From SHLQ01 sp047638715 (GTDB lineage: Bacteria; Actinomycetota; Acidimicrobiia; Acidimicrobiales; SHLQ01), in assembly GCA_047638715.1 (NCBI GenBank), contig JBLIMK010000004.1, forward strand, positions 1 to 64,000: a stretch of 64,000 nt of DNA. Direction: 5' to 3'. Positions 7,433-16,226 of this stretch are shown here, one piece after another (positions within the stretch are counted from its first letter, which is position 1; each line of letters starts with the position of its first letter). The notes below the pieces were generated by a model that was given only the letters and a program-made list of their open reading frames with translations, searched no databases and was not told where the DNA came from. The translations under genes were made by a program, and so were the position numbers.

Positions 7433-8972
7433 AGATGCACCACGCAAAGGACGTCGAAGCGGAGGCGGGCGCGCTGGTCGCCAAGCCCTACGCGCAGCCA
7501 GCGGTGCCGAGACACAGGCGTTCCTCACCCGCGCCCTCGAACCGGTCAGCGTCCTCGACGAAGAGGGCTTGACGACGATCGAAGCCAACGCGGAGATCAT
7601 CCTCAGCGAGGTCGGGATTCAGTTCAACGGATACCCGAGGGCGCTCAAGCTCTTGGAAAACGCAGGCTGCACGGTCGACGGGGAGAAGGTGTATTTCCCC
7701 AAGGGGCTCGCTCGCAAGATCGTGCAAGACAACGCGCCGAAGGAATACACCCAGTCCGCTCGCAACCCCGAGCGGAACCTCGAGATCGGTGGCAAGAACA
7801 CCGTCTTCGCTCCGAACTACGGATCGCCGTTCATCACCGACCTCGACGAGGGTCGCCGCTACGCCACGATCAACGACTTCCAGAACATCGTGAAGCTCGC
7901 CTACATGCTCCCACACCTGCATATGAGCGGCGGCACGGTGTGCGAACCGGTTGACGTTCCTGTCAACAAGCGTCACCTCGACATGGTGTACTCGCACTTG
8001 CGTTACTCCGACAAGGGTCTGATGGGGTCGGTGACCGCTCCAGAACGAGCGCAGGATTCGGTCGAGCTCTGCCGTATTGCGTTCGGCGGCGATCTGCAAG
8101 GTAAGACCGTCATGACCTCGCTCATCAACGCCAACTCCCCTCTTGCCTGGGACGAAACAATGCTCGGCGCCGCCGACGTCTATGCCAGCAACAATCAGGC
8201 GTGCATCATGTCACCGTTCATTCTCATGGGTGCAATGTCTCCGGTGAGCCTCGCTGGCCTCGCCGCTCAAGCGCTCGCCGAAGCCCTGTCGGGCATGGCG
8301 TTCGTGCAACTCGTCAACCCAGGCGCACCCGTCATCTTCGGCACGTTTGCCACATCGATGTCGATGGCAACTGGAGCGCCCACGTTTGGCACCCCCGAAG
8401 GCGGTCTCGCCATCTACATCATGGCCGAGCTCGCACGGCGCGTCGGTGTGCCGTTCCGTTCCGGCGGCCAATTCACCTCGTCGAAGTACCCGGACGCCCA
8501 GGCCGCGTACGAGTCGGCCAACTCGTTGCTCCCAACCATGCAGGCGGGTGTGAACTTCGTGTTGCACGCTGCTGGATGGATCGAAGGTGGCCTCGCCATC
8601 TCGATGGAGAAGCTCATCATGGACGCTGACCAGCTCGGAATGATGGCCGTGTATGCCAAGGGCGTCGACATGTCTGAGAACGCTCAAGCAATGGAATCAT
8701 TCCGGACGAACGAGCACGGCCAGCACTTCCTCGGGACCGCGCACACGCTCGCGAACTTTGAGACCGCCTTCTACCGCAGCAGCGTTTCGGACAACAACAG
8801 TTACGAACAGTGGCTTGAGGATGGCAGCAGCACCGCAGCTCAACGAGCAAACGCGACGTGGAAGCAGATGCTCAACGACTACGAAGCGCCAGCGATCGAC
8901 TCGGCTCGCGTCGAGGAAATGGACGAGTACATCGCGAAACGAAAAGGTGAGATGCCCGACGCGATTGGGTAG
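7425..8972 (+). CDS. mttB: MttB-family methylamine/betaine:corrinoid methyltransferase, non-pyrrolysine type
   Basis: The 515-aa protein aligns by eye with the MttB superfamily along its whole length, including FAPNYGSPF, VTAPERAQDS and the C-terminal barrel. There is no in-frame amber codon, so it is not a pyrrolysine trimethylamine enzyme. Related non-Pyl members demethylate glycine betaine, proline betaine or carnitine, so a quaternary amine is the likely but unproven substrate. ATG 7425 follows AGGAG and overlaps the RACo gene. The N-terminus is Arg/Gly-rich (RKGRRSGGGRAGR). It is the last gene of the operon and ends in TAG. Confidence 0.9.
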   Translation: MTEDAPRKGRRSGGGRAGRQALRAASGAETQAFLTRALEPVSVLDEEGLTTIEANAEIILSEVGIQFNGYPRALKLLENAGCTVDGEKVYFPKGLARKIVQDNAPKEYTQSARNPERNLEIGGKNTVFAPNYGSPFITDLDEGRRYATINDFQNIVKLAYMLPHLHMSGGTVCEPVDVPVNKRHLDMVYSHLRYSDKGLMGSVTAPERAQDSVELCRIAFGGDLQGKTVMTSLINANSPLAWDETMLGAADVYASNNQACIMSPFILMGAMSPVSLAGLAAQALAEALSGMAFVQLVNPGAPVIFGTFATSMSMATGAPTFGTPEGGLAIYIMAELARRVGVPFRSGGQFTSSKYPDAQAAYESANSLLPTMQAGVNFVLHAAGWIEGGLAISMEKLIMDADQLGMMAVYAKGVDMSENAQAMESFRTNEHGQHFLGTAHTLANFETAFYRSSVSDNNSYEQWLEDGSSTAAQRANATWKQMLNDYEAPAIDSARVEEMDEYIAKRKGEMPDAIG

Positions 8973-9024
8973 CCGGTTTTCCGGGCTTCACCTGGTCGCT
9001 CGTGTCCCGCTCGGGAAATCCCGC

Positions 9025-9798
9025 CTATGCGATGGTTGTGCCGAGGAGCGTGCCGATCGCGAACGTGATCGCACATGCGCCAGCGGCCCAGGTGACTTGA
9101 CGCATCGCGGTTCGTACTCGTGAACGTTCGGTGAAACGGGCGAGCAAGACGCCGACGAGAGCTGCGGCGACGAGACCAACAACTACCGATGCGATCATGG
9201 CGGCGGTACCCTCGGCCAAGAACCACGGGATCAGCGGAAGAATGGCACCTATTCCGAAGGCTACAAACGAGCTCGATGCTGCACCGACCGGGTCGCCGAT
9301 GTCATCGGGGTTGACGCCGAGTTCTTCTCGGGCATGGACTTCCAACGCGACCTCAGGGTCTTCGTGTACTGCGGTTGCCAATTCGAGCGCTAAGTCTCGA
9401 TCGAGTCCGCGGTTGGTATAGATCGCCTGCAATTCGCGCAGCTCACCGGTTGGGTTATTCGCCAACGATTCCCGCTCGATCCTCAGCTCGCGTTCGATGA
9501 GTTCGTTCTGCGCCTTCATCGACACGTATTCCCCTGCAGCCATCGACGTCGCTCCGGCGAGGAGGCCAGAGACGCCTGCGATCATGACGCTGCTCGATCC
9601 CGCATCGGTGCCCGATGCTGCCGCAACGCCCAAAATCAATGCGACGTTAGACACCAACCCGTCGCTAATCCCAAAAATGGCTGCCCGAGCTGCACCGCCC
9701 TGGATGTCTCGGTGATCGTGCACCATGTGAGAATGCACGTGGTCTCGGTGATCAGGCTCTGCGTCGTGATCATGATCATGGTCGTGCGTCTCGGACAT
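9025..9798 (-). CDS. VIT-family iron/manganese transporter with His-rich N-terminus
   Basis: The 257-aa protein begins with a His/Asp-rich stretch (HDHDHDHDAEPDHRDHVHSH) able to bind metal. The VIT/CCC1 core follows, with GISDGLVSN, GEYVSMKAQ, a charged cytoplasmic insert and C-terminal membrane helices. The family moves Fe2+ or Mn2+ out of the cytoplasm. The start at 9798 is chosen because a TAAGGT box sits 7 bases upstream at 9806-9811, giving a leaderless transcript; an upstream start at 9894 would add unlikely sequence. It diverges from the iron ABC genes, which suggests shared metal control. Confidence 0.88.
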   Translation of the reverse strand: MSETHDHDHDHDAEPDHRDHVHSHMVHDHRDIQGGAARAAIFGISDGLVSNVALILGVAAASGTDAGSSSVMIAGVSGLLAGATSMAAGEYVSMKAQNELIERELRIERESLANNPTGELRELQAIYTNRGLDRDLALELATAVHEDPEVALEVHAREELGVNPDDIGDPVGAASSSFVAFGIGAILPLIPWFLAEGTAAMIASVVVGLVAAALVGVLLARFTERSRVRTAMRQVTWAAGACAITFAIGTLLGTTIA

Positions 9799-9906
9799 AG
9801 CTCGAACCTTACCCACGCGGCGACTCAGCACCGGTGCCCCGGGGTGCCTGATCTTTGGCGACAAGCGAAGCAAGACATCTGTGAAAAGTGCCACACACAG
9901 AATGTG

Positions 9907-9946
9907 TTAGGCATGCTTTACAACAATTGGATTTAGTGCGTATGAT
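9907..9946 (+). promoter_or_regulatory. Promoter of the iron ABC genes with a possible DtxR-type site
   Basis: TTTACA (9917-9922) and TATGAT (9941-9946) are 18 bases apart, a good sigma-70-type promoter, with the ATG at 9954 where transcription should begin. TTAGGCATGCTTTAC (9907-9921) covers the -35 and has a GCATGC palindrome; its TTAGG half resembles DtxR/IdeR boxes, while the other half fits poorly. A DtxR-family gene lies at 12597-13271. The operator is a guess. Confidence 0.45.
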
Positions 9947-9953
9947 TCTCTAC

Positions 9954-11027
9954 ATGAATTACAATATTCTTCCCCCCGTATTGGCCCTCGCTCTGCTCAC
10001 CACGGCTTGTGGCGGCGTAGCAACCATCCCCAACAGTCTCGACGGCGCTGCCGCCGCGATCTACTCCGACGATTGTTCCGAGACGACCGGCGAACAGGTC
10101 ACGATCTACAGCGGCCGGAGCAAGGACCTCATTGAGCCGGCGCTCGACGCGTTCGAATGTGCCACCGGCATCTCCACCGTCACGAACTTCGGCGACCCAA
10201 CCGACCTTGCTCTGAATCTCGTCGAAGAAGGCGACCGCACCCCAGCCGATGTGTTTCTCTCTAAGTCGCCCGGTGCGGTCGGGTTTCTCCAGAACGCGGG
10301 AGTGCTTCGGGAGCTCAGCAGCGACGTCACCGACCTCGTGGCCGACGAGAACACCGCAGCGAGCGGAACGTGGGTTGGCATCACCGGCCGCCAGCGCGTG
10401 CTCGTCTACAACATCGACCTCGTCGATGCCTCCGACCTTCCTTCCTCGATACTTGAACTCACGGACGAGAAGTACCGCGGCAAGGTGGGGATCCCCGCCG
10501 GCAACGGCTCATTCCAAGACTGGTTCACGGTCTTTCGGGCTCAGCACGGCGACGACGTAGCAACTGCGTGGATAAACGACATGGTCGCGAACGAAGCAAT
10601 CGTTACCGAGTCGAACCGCCCGACCGTCGATGCCGTCGGCCGTGGCGAGTTCGAATTCGGACTGGTGAACCACTACTACAACTATCAGGAAGTAGCCGCG
10701 CTCGGCGATGCCCACCGAGCGCTGAACCACACGTTCGCGGCAGACGACATTGGCTCGCTGGTCATCGTGACCGCAGCTGGCGTAACGACCAACTCGGACA
10801 ACGTCGACGAAGCCGAAGAACTCATCTCGTTCCTGCTCTCCGAAGGCGCACAAACGTACTTCACCACAGACACCCTCGAATATCCGCTTAGCGCCAACGT
10901 CGAGCCAGCCGACGTTCTTCCTCCCCTCGGCGATGACGGTGCCGACTTCGATGTGAAGTTCGACGATCTCGGTGACGGACTCCAACGGACGATCGAAATT
11001 ATTGAAGCGAGCGGCATCAACGGATGA
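9954..11027 (+). CDS. Iron ABC transporter substrate-binding lipoprotein (FutA/FbpA type)
   Basis: A 357-aa periplasmic-binding protein: hydrophobic leader ending in LLTTAC|GG (lipobox-like), then VTIYSGRSKDLIEP, PADVFLSKSPG and VGITGRQRVLVYN, all typical of ferric-iron binding proteins. A Tyr pair in VNHYYNYQEV fits the metal-binding tyrosines of FbpA/FutA. ATG 9954 is preferred over 9942 or 9888 because the TATGAT box would place the transcript start there. It overlaps the permease gene by 4 bases (ATGA). It would be anchored outside the membrane and deliver Fe3+ to the permease. Confidence 0.9.
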   Translation: MNYNILPPVLALALLTTACGGVATIPNSLDGAAAAIYSDDCSETTGEQVTIYSGRSKDLIEPALDAFECATGISTVTNFGDPTDLALNLVEEGDRTPADVFLSKSPGAVGFLQNAGVLRELSSDVTDLVADENTAASGTWVGITGRQRVLVYNIDLVDASDLPSSILELTDEKYRGKVGIPAGNGSFQDWFTVFRAQHGDDVATAWINDMVANEAIVTESNRPTVDAVGRGEFEFGLVNHYYNYQEVAALGDAHRALNHTFAADDIGSLVIVTAAGVTTNSDNVDEAEELISFLLSEGAQTYFTTDTLEYPLSANVEPADVLPPLGDDGADFDVKFDDLGDGLQRTIEIIEASGING

Positions 11028-12610
11028 CCAATACGGCGAGGGCGCCACGAGCTCCGCTGCCCCTCCGGGCTCTTGCAGCCGTTGCGAGCATCTTGCTCGC
11101 TGGCCCCGCTGCGTATCTGATCATCCGGAACTTCACTTCCGACGCCGATCCAATCGGGCTCCTGTTCTCTGAACAAACGCGGGGCCCATTGTGGAGGACC
11201 GTGAAGTTGGCGACGCTGGTGAGTCTTAGCTCTGGCGTAATTGGGGTGGGCCTCGCCTGGCTCACCAGCCGGACCGATCTCCCGATGCGCAAGACGTTTC
11301 GGATCCTCCTGACATTGCCGCTCGTCTACCCGACGTTCCTCGGCGCAGCGGCCTTAGTACGCACCCTCAATCCCGGTGGCCTCATCAACAACGCCCTAAC
11401 CACCGTCGGGATCGATCGAACACCCACGCTCGGAGGACTCTGGGGCGCATGGCTCGTGCTCACGATGTTTACCTACCCCTACGTCTATTTGCCCGTCGCT
11501 GCGCGATTCTCGAAGTTGCCCGGCTCGATCGAGCAATCGGCACGACTTCTTGGCAATAGCGCCTTCCACGTCTTTCGACGAATCATCCTCCCCCAAGCGT
11601 CGGGCTCGATCGCTGCCGGGATGCTCCTCGTGTTCCTCTATGCAATTTCGGATTTTGGGGCGGTGTCGATCTTGCGTTACGACACTCTGACGAGGGCCAT
11701 CGAAGCGAATCAGCTCAACCGACCTGTCGCACTCGCACTGAGCCTTCTCCTCCTCGTTATCGCCGGGATCGTCGTGCTCGCTGAACGTGCCGCGCAACGC
11801 CGGCGTCGGCCAGGCACCACCATCCGTTCGGACCGGGCAGCGAAGGTTCAACTCGGCCGAGCACGAATACCCGCCTTTGTCGTCGCAAGCCTGATCGCCC
11901 TGTTGTCACTCGGTGCGCCACTCGCTGCGATCATCGACTGGAGTGTTCGTGGCCTCGCCCAAGGACGCACTCTCACAATCGACACTGGCGAAGTCGCGCG
12001 CGTCACGTGGCACACGCTTGCGGTCAGCGCTGTCGCTGCCCTGGCCACAGTGCTCCTCGTCCTCCCAATCGCCGTGCTCTATGGTCGCTACCGATCTCGG
12101 ATCGGGGCCGTCGGAAACGCAGTTGCGATATCCACCTTCGCGCTCCCCGGGATTCTGGTCGCCCTCGCAGGCACCTTCTTCATCCGACAGACCAACTGGA
12201 CCTTCAACACCTTCCACAACACGATGGTGGTGCTCATCTTCGCCTACGTCGTCCGATTCGCAGCGCTTGCCATGGGAACGTCCCTCCTTGCGGTGCTCGC
12301 TGTCCCCGATCGGATGCGTGACGCGTCACAAACCCTTGGAGCGACGGGGTTTCGAAGATTCGTGAGCGTCGACCTCCCGCTAATGGCACCTGGCCTTCTC
12401 GCTGCCGGCGGACTCGTACTGCTGTCGGTCATGAAGGAGCTACCGATCAGCTTGCTGCTGTCGCCGTTCGAGTTCGAGACGCTCTCAACTCGAATATTCA
12501 GCACCTTCAACGAGTCGTTCGTGACCGAAGCAGGCCTAATGGCACTCGCTCTCGTCGGTCTCTCGTTCGTGGCGACGTGGTTCTTGGTGATCCGCCCTAG
12601 CGAGCGGTAA
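11024..12610 (+). CDS. Iron ABC transporter permease (FbpB/FutB type)
   Basis: The 528-aa protein is a tandem duplication of two six-helix permease halves. Each half has an EAA-like loop for ATPase docking: SARLLGNSAFHVFRRIILP in the first and SQTLGATGFRRFVSVDLP in the second. This is the usual architecture of ferric-iron importers. No ABC ATPase gene follows; the next gene is a convergent DtxR regulator whose end overlaps by 14 bases. The ATPase must come from elsewhere in the genome or be shared with another transporter. Confidence 0.9.
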   Translation: MTNTARAPRAPLPLRALAAVASILLAGPAAYLIIRNFTSDADPIGLLFSEQTRGPLWRTVKLATLVSLSSGVIGVGLAWLTSRTDLPMRKTFRILLTLPLVYPTFLGAAALVRTLNPGGLINNALTTVGIDRTPTLGGLWGAWLVLTMFTYPYVYLPVAARFSKLPGSIEQSARLLGNSAFHVFRRIILPQASGSIAAGMLLVFLYAISDFGAVSILRYDTLTRAIEANQLNRPVALALSLLLLVIAGIVVLAERAAQRRRRPGTTIRSDRAAKVQLGRARIPAFVVASLIALLSLGAPLAAIIDWSVRGLAQGRTLTIDTGEVARVTWHTLAVSAVAALATVLLVLPIAVLYGRYRSRIGAVGNAVAISTFALPGILVALAGTFFIRQTNWTFNTFHNTMVVLIFAYVVRFAALAMGTSLLAVLAVPDRMRDASQTLGATGFRRFVSVDLPLMAPGLLAAGGLVLLSVMKELPISLLLSPFEFETLSTRIFSTFNESFVTEAGLMALALVGLSFVATWFLVIRPSER

Positions 12611-13271
12611 CGACGATTCGTTCACCGGCGAACGGTCCAATGCCGAATGGCCGTCCGTCGACCTCGACAGTCGTGGTGCCGTCTGGAGCCACTGCTCGGA
12701 CAATGCCCGATTGACCAGGGGTAACACCAACCTCTTCGAGGTATTCGAGAAGACCCGGCTCGAATTCGAGTTCCTCGGGAATCCGTTGGACGGTGAAGAC
12801 GTCGCCCTCTTTCATGAGGCCGAGAACCGTTGCATCGATGGGACGCTTGTAGTCCGAACCCGGAATTGGATTGCCGTGCGGACAGGTCGTTGGATTTCCT
12901 AAGACGCGAGTGAGCGCTTGTTCAACGACGGGGCTGATCACGTGCTCCCATTTACCAGCTTCATGGTGCGCCTCCGCCCAGCTCAGATCGAGCATGTCGG
13001 TAAGGAAGCGTTCGGCTAGTCGGTGACGACGCACGACCTGCTGTGCGAGCGTCATGCCGTCGTCGGACAAGCTCAGTTCGCCCGTTCCGTCGACGTTCAC
13101 CAGGCCTTCACGTTCCATCTTTCGGATCATCTCGGATACGGCGGGACGAGAGACTTTGAGACGCTCGGCAATACGCGCCTGTATTACGTCGAGTCCGTCC
13201 TCGCTCAATTCAAAGATCGTTTCGCAGTACTCTTCGAAGGCGGGGTGGTATTCGGGAGCTTCATAGACCAC
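12597..13271 (-). CDS. DtxR/IdeR-family metal-dependent repressor
   Basis: This 224-aa protein has an N-terminal winged helix (QARIAERLKVSRPAVSEMIR) and a metal-binding dimer domain with HRLAERFL and EAHHEAGKWEH. The C-terminal SH3/FeoA-like domain contains the VEVDGRPFGIG stretch. Length fits IdeR rather than the shorter MntR. It would repress iron or manganese genes when metal is plentiful; the adjacent iron ABC genes and VIT transporter are natural targets. The GTG start at 13271 has a TAGTCT box 7 bases upstream (13279-13284), so the mRNA is probably leaderless. Confidence 0.9.
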   Translation of the reverse strand: MVYEAPEYHPAFEEYCETIFELSEDGLDVIQARIAERLKVSRPAVSEMIRKMEREGLVNVDGTGELSLSDDGMTLAQQVVRRHRLAERFLTDMLDLSWAEAHHEAGKWEHVISPVVEQALTRVLGNPTTCPHGNPIPGSDYKRPIDATVLGLMKEGDVFTVQRIPEELEFEPGLLEYLEEVGVTPGQSGIVRAVAPDGTTTVEVDGRPFGIGPFAGERIVVTAR

Positions 13272-13278
13272 GATCCTC

Positions 13279-13297
13279 AGACTAGCTGCCGTAGATT
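13279..13297. promoter_or_regulatory. Back-to-back leaderless promoters, dtxR-type gene and pabBC fusion
   Basis: Only 32 bases separate the two start codons. The minus strand has TAGTCT (13279-13284) 7 bases before GTG 13271. The plus strand has TAGATT (13292-13297) 6 bases before ATG 13304. Each gene's -35 region must fall over the other gene's start, so the two promoters probably compete for polymerase. Confidence 0.5.
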
Positions 13298-13303
13298 GAC
13301 AAC

Positions 13304-15034
13304 ATGGTTCCGGGTTCGACCAGTCTCTCCACCGGTGTGCTGCGTTTTGGCGACGAACGTGGCTGGTTACGGTTCGATGACCCGATCGAAACGGTCACGA
13401 TCTGGAGCCTTGACGAGGTTCTTCCAGCGCTTCAAAAAGCCGAAGATGCAACGGCCGCAGGCCACTGGGTTGTCGGTCTTTTGAGCTACGACGCTGGGCC
13501 AGCGTTCGACGCCGCCGTGGCAAGCCAACGAGATCCGGACACGCCGCTGCTCGCCTATGGCATCTTCGCGGGCGCTGACGAAAGCCCTGGACCGCTCGAT
13601 GGGGTCTTCGAGATCAGCGAATGGACTCCTGACCAGAGCGAAGAGGACTACAGCAAAGCAATCGCCAAGGTTCGCGAGTTCATCCGATCCGGCGAGACCT
13701 ACCAGGTCAACTACACCGTCCGTCGACACGCAACGTTTTGGGGCAGCGCGGAAGGACTATTCGCATCACTTGCGCGGGCACAACGCGCGAAACACGACGC
13801 GTTCTTACACTTCGGCTCGCATGCATTGTGCAGCGCCTCCCCAGAGGTCTTCTTCACCAGGGTCGGCAACATCGTGTCATCACGACCAATGAAGGGGACT
13901 CGACCGCGCCACTTCGACCCCGAGCTCGATGCACAAATCGTCGCCGATCTCACGTCGAGCCTGAAGGACCGTGCCGAGAACGTGATGATCGTCGACATGG
14001 TTCGAAACGACCTTGGTCGTATTGCAGACGTCGGCAGTGTCAACGTTTCTCGCCTCCTCGAGGTGGAGCACTATCCCACGGTGCACGCGATGACGTCGAC
14101 GGTCGACGCGACCACCACCGCTGGTCTCGTCGAAACCCTGCGGGCCCTCTACCCGATCGCATCTATCACCGGGGCACCGAAGTATCGAACCACCGAGATA
14201 ATTGCCGAGCTCGAACAATCGGCGCGCGGCGCCTACTGCGGGTCGGTGTTTGCGTTGGCGCCCGATGGTCGCTGGGAGTTCAACGTCGTCATAAGAAGCG
14301 TGTGGCTCGACCTGGAAGCGGGCAGCGGAACCTACGGCGTCGGCGGCGGAATCGTGTGGGACTCAGAAGCGGGCAACGAGTGGGAAGAGACCGAGCACAA
14401 GTCTCGCGTCTTAGCCCGCGCTGGCAAACCCCTCAGGCTCCTCGAGACGATGGCATGGACCCCCGATGCCGGAGTGTCTCTTCGCCAGCGCCACATCAAC
14501 CGGCTCCTCGACGCAGGCGACCATTTCAACATCGAGGTCGACATGGAGGTCGTGATGGACCTTCTCGACACCGTCCGGTCAGACACACCAGTGAAACTCC
14601 GGCTGCTCATCGACGCTGCAGGAATTCCTGAACTTCAGCTGGGCCCGATGCCGGCGGACGACGGCGAGACGCGCGTTCTTCCCATCGATACCGAGCCCAC
14701 AGATCCGTACGACGAATTCCTTGTCTACAAGACGACCACACGCACGCGTTACGAGGAAGCCATGGAGCGATTTCCCGACGCGCCCGATGTCATCTTGTGG
14801 AATCGGCGCGGTGAGCTCACCGAAACGTGCATTGCAAACCTCGTACTCGAGCTCGACGGCGACCTCGTCACCCCACATCACCAAAGCGGCTTGTTGCCAG
14901 GCACGCTGCGCGAAGAGCTCCTCGATCGGGGCCAACTCGTCGAACGTTTTCTGACGCTCGACGATCTCCGCAGAGCTGACCGAGTCTTCGCGATCAATTC
15001 GGTGCGAGGCTGGGACGAAGTCAGAATCGCCTGA
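13304..15034 (+). CDS. pabBC: Aminodeoxychorismate synthase component I fused to aminodeoxychorismate lyase
   Basis: A 576-aa fusion. Residues to about 370 are a chorismate-binding PabB domain with SPEVFFTR, MKGTRPR, DRAENVMIVDMVRNDLGR and ITGAPK. The rest is a class IV PLP fold with a Lys in VYKTTTRTRYEE, GELTETCIANL and SGLLPGTLREELL, as in PabC. Together they would turn chorismate and ammonia into 4-aminobenzoate for folate synthesis, with a separate PabA glutaminase. The link to folate suits the nearby one-carbon genes. Probably leaderless (TAGATT 6 bases upstream). The 3' end overlaps the DUF1015 gene by 14 bases. Confidence 0.92.
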   Translation: MVPGSTSLSTGVLRFGDERGWLRFDDPIETVTIWSLDEVLPALQKAEDATAAGHWVVGLLSYDAGPAFDAAVASQRDPDTPLLAYGIFAGADESPGPLDGVFEISEWTPDQSEEDYSKAIAKVREFIRSGETYQVNYTVRRHATFWGSAEGLFASLARAQRAKHDAFLHFGSHALCSASPEVFFTRVGNIVSSRPMKGTRPRHFDPELDAQIVADLTSSLKDRAENVMIVDMVRNDLGRIADVGSVNVSRLLEVEHYPTVHAMTSTVDATTTAGLVETLRALYPIASITGAPKYRTTEIIAELEQSARGAYCGSVFALAPDGRWEFNVVIRSVWLDLEAGSGTYGVGGGIVWDSEAGNEWEETEHKSRVLARAGKPLRLLETMAWTPDAGVSLRQRHINRLLDAGDHFNIEVDMEVVMDLLDTVRSDTPVKLRLLIDAAGIPELQLGPMPADDGETRVLPIDTEPTDPYDEFLVYKTTTRTRYEEAMERFPDAPDVILWNRRGELTETCIANLVLELDGDLVTPHHQSGLLPGTLREELLDRGQLVERFLTLDDLRRADRVFAINSVRGWDEVRIA

Positions 15035-16226
15035 GGAAAACTCCCGAGCGAGGCTTCGGCGTCACATATGTGCTCTTGGGCGGCATGTCGAGACCTGCAT
15101 CGGCCACCGCAAACACCTCCGCTGGAGTCACCGACCGCAGAATGAACAAGATCGTTCGCTCATCGGCTGATTCAACCACAGCTCCACGATTCGCCTCGAG
15201 GAAATAGCTGATCTGACCCGCCGACGTAGCGGGATCGACGCCCAGAACCGGACCGATCACCTGCCTCTGCAACCGGACCGGATCGATCGCGTCGAGGGGC
15301 GAATCGCTCAACACCGCAGGCAAAGTTCCGGACCACCAACGCCCGGCGAGATAGACGCCGATTTGGCCCGGATCGCGTGGCAGCCCCGTCTCCAATTCAG
15401 GCTCTGGCAGCAACCCGAGGAGCTCGGTGAGTTCTTGCTCGAGCACCGCAAGGTCCTGGTCCGGTTCGATCGTGACCCGTCGGTGAAACGGATCGATGTT
15501 CAATCGGTCATCAGAGAAGAGGACACCGAGCATGTAGTCGCCGCGGGGACTGCCAATAGATTTAGCGAGTTCGCCGGCAGCAGCAGCCCGATGATGGCCG
15601 TCCATGATATAGAGATCGTGGCCTGCAAAGGACGCCGTGAGCGTCGCGCAGTCTTGCTCGTCGTCAACCACCCATACCGCTTGCTCCAGCCCGTCGCCGG
15701 ATGTGAAGCTCAGTACGGGGTCGCTGCGGTCGAGAATGGTGTTCAGGCGTGATCGGATTGCCGGGTCGGCGCGGTAACCGAGCGCGATCGGACTTGAGTG
15801 GACCCCGAGCTGTTCGAAGTGATTCGACAGGTGTGTCGCGCGCTTCAGACTTATTTGTTCGTGGCGTTTTACCCGACCATCGAGATATCCGCTGGTTTCG
15901 ATTTGACCGACGACCCCGAGTTGCACGTGGTCATCCAACGTGAGCCGATACAAGAAGAACGATGGCGTGTCGAGATCGACGAATGCCTGAGAACAAAGGA
16001 TTCTCTGCAGTGCTTCGCCACCCATCTCGATCAGCCGATCGGGCGATGAATCGTCGTCGGGTCCGCCATCTCCGGGCGAACGAGTGACGAGCGTGTAGCT
16101 CTCTGGGTGGGTCTCAAGATAGTTGGTGCGTTCGGTTCCGGACATGGAATCGAACGCAGGGGCTGGCACTCGACGGGCGAACGCCGGCTTCACATACGAA
16201 CCAACAAAGGGGTAGACGCCCACCAT
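15021..16226 (-). CDS. DUF1015 family protein
   Basis: The 401-aa protein shows the DUF1015 hallmarks: an N-terminal region with RVPAPAFDSMS, FFLYRLTLDD in the middle, and the signature MDGHHRAAAA followed by FSDDRLNIDPFHR. The function of the family is not established. The gene starts with ATG overlapping the serA stop by one base (TGATG), a gene pairing that I recall as common in many bacteria, so a role near serine metabolism or its PLP chemistry is possible but unproven. The 3' end overlaps the convergent pabBC gene. Confidence 0.85.
   Translation of the reverse strand: MVGVYPFVGSYVKPAFARRVPAPAFDSMSGTERTNYLETHPESYTLVTRSPGDGGPDDDSSPDRLIEMGGEALQRILCSQAFVDLDTPSFFLYRLTLDDHVQLGVVGQIETSGYLDGRVKRHEQISLKRATHLSNHFEQLGVHSSPIALGYRADPAIRSRLNTILDRSDPVLSFTSGDGLEQAVWVVDDEQDCATLTASFAGHDLYIMDGHHRAAAAGELAKSIGSPRGDYMLGVLFSDDRLNIDPFHRRVTIEPDQDLAVLEQELTELLGLLPEPELETGLPRDPGQIGVYLAGRWWSGTLPAVLSDSPLDAIDPVRLQRQVIGPVLGVDPATSAGQISYFLEANRGAVVESADERTILFILRSVTPAEVFAVADAGLDMPPKSTYVTPKPRSGVFLRRF

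Noticed and set aside
8970..8972. TAG stop of the MttB-family gene as a possible pyrrolysine codon
   Set aside because: Pyl in MttB lies in the middle of the protein; here the full barrel is read before the TAG and no pyl genes are seen.
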